Assembly (NCBI GenBank): GCA_050084985.1
Contig: JBITNC010000001.1
Span: forward strand, 71,920,001 to 71,984,000
Length of the DNA: 64,000 bases
Origin: Nageia nagi
Taxonomy: Eukaryota > Pinophyta
Direction: 5' to 3'
Both the position numbers and the translations under genes were made by a program. Positions 62,031 through 64,000 of the stretch are shown piece by piece (the first letter of the stretch is position 1; every line of letters starts with the position of its first letter). Below the pieces are notes generated by a model that saw nothing but the letters and a program-made list of their open reading frames with translations, did no database searches and had not been told where the DNA came from.

Positions 62031-64000
62031 ATGGCAGAAGAAGGGAGGCTGAAGGTGGAAAGATTTAATGGGCAAGGTTTTCAATTTTGGAAAATACAAA
62101 TGGAAGACTACCTCTACCAAAAGGATCTCTATCAACCTCTAGAAGATAAGAGTAAGAAACCCACTTCTATGAGTGATGAAGAATGGAACTTGTTGGATAG
62201 AAAGGCTTTGGGAGCTGTAAGACTTTGTTTAAGTTCTAGTGTAGCTTTCAATATTTCCAATGAAACAACCACTAAAGGTGTAATGGATAAACTTGCTAAA
62301 ATGTATGAAAAACCATCCGCCTCAAACAAAGTATACTTAATGAAGAAATTGTTTAACATGAAGATGAATGAAGGTAGTTCAGTTCAAGACCATGTTAATG
62401 AATTTAACATAGTCACAAATCAATTAACTTCAGTAAAAATAGAATTTGAAGATGAAGTAAGAGCTTTGTTAATTCTATGTTCACTTCTGGATAGTTGGAA
62501 TAGCTTTGTTATGGCTGTTAGTAATTCTTCTTCTAATGTAAAATTGATCTTTGATGAAGTTGTTGGAACAATTCTAAGTGCGGACATGAGGAGAAAGTCC
62601 ATGGGAGAATGCTCCAATGCTGCTCTCACAGTAGAGGCAAGAGAAAGCTCAAAGGAAAGAAGGAGAAGCAAGTCAAGAAGCAAATCGCAAGGAAGGTCAA
62701 AATCAAAAGGTAAAACTAAATTGGAATGTTGGCATTGTGGTAAAAAGGGTCACATTAAAAGGGATTGTTGGAATAGAAAAGGAAAAGAAAGTGAAAGTAG
62801 TAATTATAATAATGAAAGCACAAGTAACCAAGAGGCAAATATTGTTGGTGAATTAATTCAAGATGCTTTAATCATGTCTAATGAAAAGAATGATGATTAT
62901 TGGGTTCTTGATTCGGGTGCTTCATATCATGCTACTCCACATAAGAACTATTTTTCAAATTACACACATGGTGACTTTGGTCAAGTATTATTAGGTAATG
63001 AACACCCATGCAAGATTGTTGGTATTGGCAATATAACAATGAAATTACCTAATGGAACACAATGGACTCTTAATGAAGCTAGACACATTCCGGATCTTAA
63101 AAGAAATCTTATATCAACAAGTAAATTGGATAAGGAGGGCTATGTGATGACATTCGGGGATGCTAGTTGGAAAGTAACTAAAGGTTCAATGGTATTTGCA
63201 AAGGGAAATTTGGTGGGGTCTCTTTATTTGCTCACAAATGTCTTTGATTATTCATTGAATCTTGTTTCAATAGGCAATGATACATCACTATGGCATAATA
63301 GACTTGGACATATGAGTGAGAAAGGTATGAAAATGTTACACTCTAATGGTTCACTCCCTAATCTTAAAGAAGTTGATTTAGGATTTTGTGAAGATTGTGT
63401 ATATGGAAAACAAAAAAGGGTTAATTTTCTTAAAGTTGGCAATGAAAAGAAGAGTCACAAATTAGAGCTTGTTCATACGGATGTGTGGGGTCCTGCACAG
63501 GTTTGCTCACTTGGGGGCTCATCTTATTTTTTCACTTTTATTGATGATTGTACCAAGAAGACATGGGTATACTGTATTAAAAAGAAATCTGATGTGTTTG
63601 AAACATTTAAGAGGTGGAAGGCATTGGTTGAGAATGAAACTAATTCTAAGTTGAAATGTCTTAAGTCTGATAATGGTGGGGAATTTTGCAATAATAAGTT
63701 TGATTCATTTTGTTCACACAATGGCATTAGAAGGATTAAGGTGGTTCCTAGAACTCCACAGGAAAATGGGGTTGCAGAAAGAATGAATAGGAATATCTTA
63801 GAAAGGGCTAGAAGTATGAGGATACATGCTGGGTTTCCTTTGAATCTTTGGGCTGATGCTATTGACACTGCTATTTACTTGATTAACAGGGGTCCATCTA
63901 TGGCTTTAGATGGAGGCATTCCAGAGGAGATGTGGACAGGTAAAAAGGTGAATTACTCATTCTTGAGAGTCTTTGGTTGTGAGGCTTTTGCACATGTTGA
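62031..64000 (+). CDS. Ty1/copia gag-pol polyprotein, N-terminal 656 residues
   Basis: Begins with ATG at 62031 (MAEEGRLKVERFNGQGFQFW), 64 bases after the primer site, and stays open to the window edge with no stop or frameshift. Gag occupies residues 1-232, with an Arg/Ser/Lys-rich stretch just before the CCHC zinc knuckle CWHCGKKGHIKRDC at 233-246. The aspartic protease motif VLDSGASYHAT has its catalytic Asp at 294. GAG-pre-integrase LWHNRLGHMSEKGM starts at 420. The integrase DDE triad is complete: Asp484 (VHTDVWGP), Asp547 (SDNGGEF) and Glu583 (GVAER), with the standard 35-residue spacing between the last two. RT and RNase H would follow. Likely a recent, possibly autonomous copy. Confidence 0.96.
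   Translation, partial: MAEEGRLKVERFNGQGFQFWKIQMEDYLYQKDLYQPLEDKSKKPTSMSDEEWNLLDRKALGAVRLCLSSSVAFNISNETTTKGVMDKLAKMYEKPSASNKVYLMKKLFNMKMNEGSSVQDHVNEFNIVTNQLTSVKIEFEDEVRALLILCSLLDSWNSFVMAVSNSSSNVKLIFDEVVGTILSADMRRKSMGECSNAALTVEARESSKERRRSKSRSKSQGRSKSKGKTKLECWHCGKKGHIKRDCWNRKGKESESSNYNNESTSNQEANIVGELIQDALIMSNEKNDDYWVLDSGASYHATPHKNYFSNYTHGDFGQVLLGNEHPCKIVGIGNITMKLPNGTQWTLNEARHIPDLKRNLISTSKLDKEGYVMTFGDASWKVTKGSMVFAKGNLVGSLYLLTNVFDYSLNLVSIGNDTSLWHNRLGHMSEKGMKMLHSNGSLPNLKEVDLGFCEDCVYGKQKRVNFLKVGNEKKSHKLELVHTDVWGPAQVCSLGGSSYFFTFIDDCTKKTWVYCIKKKSDVFETFKRWKALVENETNSKLKCLKSDNGGEFCNNKFDSFCSHNGIRRIKVVPRTPQENGVAERMNRNILERARSMRIHAGFPLNLWADAIDTAIYLINRGPSMALDGGIPEEMWTGKKVNYSFLRVFGCEAFAHV

Larger units (their letters stand above)
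61386..64000 (+). mobile_element. Young Ty1/copia element, cut by the window edge
   Basis: 5' LTR, exact primer site and uninterrupted gag-pol reading frame to the last base. It is the only retrotransposon here with no visible coding damage. RT, RNase H, polypurine tract and 3' LTR lie beyond 64000. Confidence 0.95.

Noticed and set aside
62132-63868. Several minus ORFs
   Set aside because: All lie opposite the intact copia gag-pol frame.

Overview
The window looks like intergenic DNA from a very large, AT-rich plant nuclear genome. The style of several gag and pol remnants resembles conifer elements, but that assignment is an impression from protein style, not proof. I recognise no ordinary host gene, tRNA or rRNA. 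Nearly everything identifiable is an LTR retrotransposon, mostly old, frame-broken and nested.

Layout. 1-3626: decayed minus-strand Ty3/gypsy (LTR, primer site, gag traces, RT, RNase H). About 4170-7088 and 15170-18048: a diverged 2.9-kb direct repeat of unknown nature. 7217-12310: complete but dead Ty1/copia element. 12833-12959: AC microsatellite. 18867-43942: head-to-tail minus-strand Ty3/gypsy remnants whose pol genes are followed by an extra sense-strand coding region. Inside them, at 20719-28556, sits a much younger, precisely bounded 7.84-kb LTR element with a CTATG target duplication. 43943-44042: assembly gap of 100 N. 44043-49000: plus-strand chromovirus-like Ty3/gypsy ending in a chromodomain, abutting a minus-strand Ty3/gypsy (49001-51632). 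55620-61170: Tat-like Ty3/gypsy remnants (gag, protease). 61386 to the window end: young Ty1/copia element with an uninterrupted gag-pol frame that runs off the edge.

The most interesting object is the 20719-28556 element. It has two LTRs of about 870 bp (about 97% identical by eye), a primer site, one sense gag gene and no visible protease, RT or integrase. In antisense it carries a complete-looking but decayed plant mobile domain (PMD) gene with its own TATA box, two GT-AG introns and a poly(A) signal. The rest is three successive tandem-repeat families. A 16-bp hairpin-like motif recurs in the LTRs, after gag, in the PMD intron and upstream of the PMD gene. The Tat-like remnant at 57938-61170 has the same primer-site start, LTR start and a homologous gag, so it marks the lineage from which a full pol could be supplied in trans. 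Seven of the eight in-frame stops in the element's two genes are TAG, and the LTR differences are mostly transitions, which fits decay of methylated cytosines.
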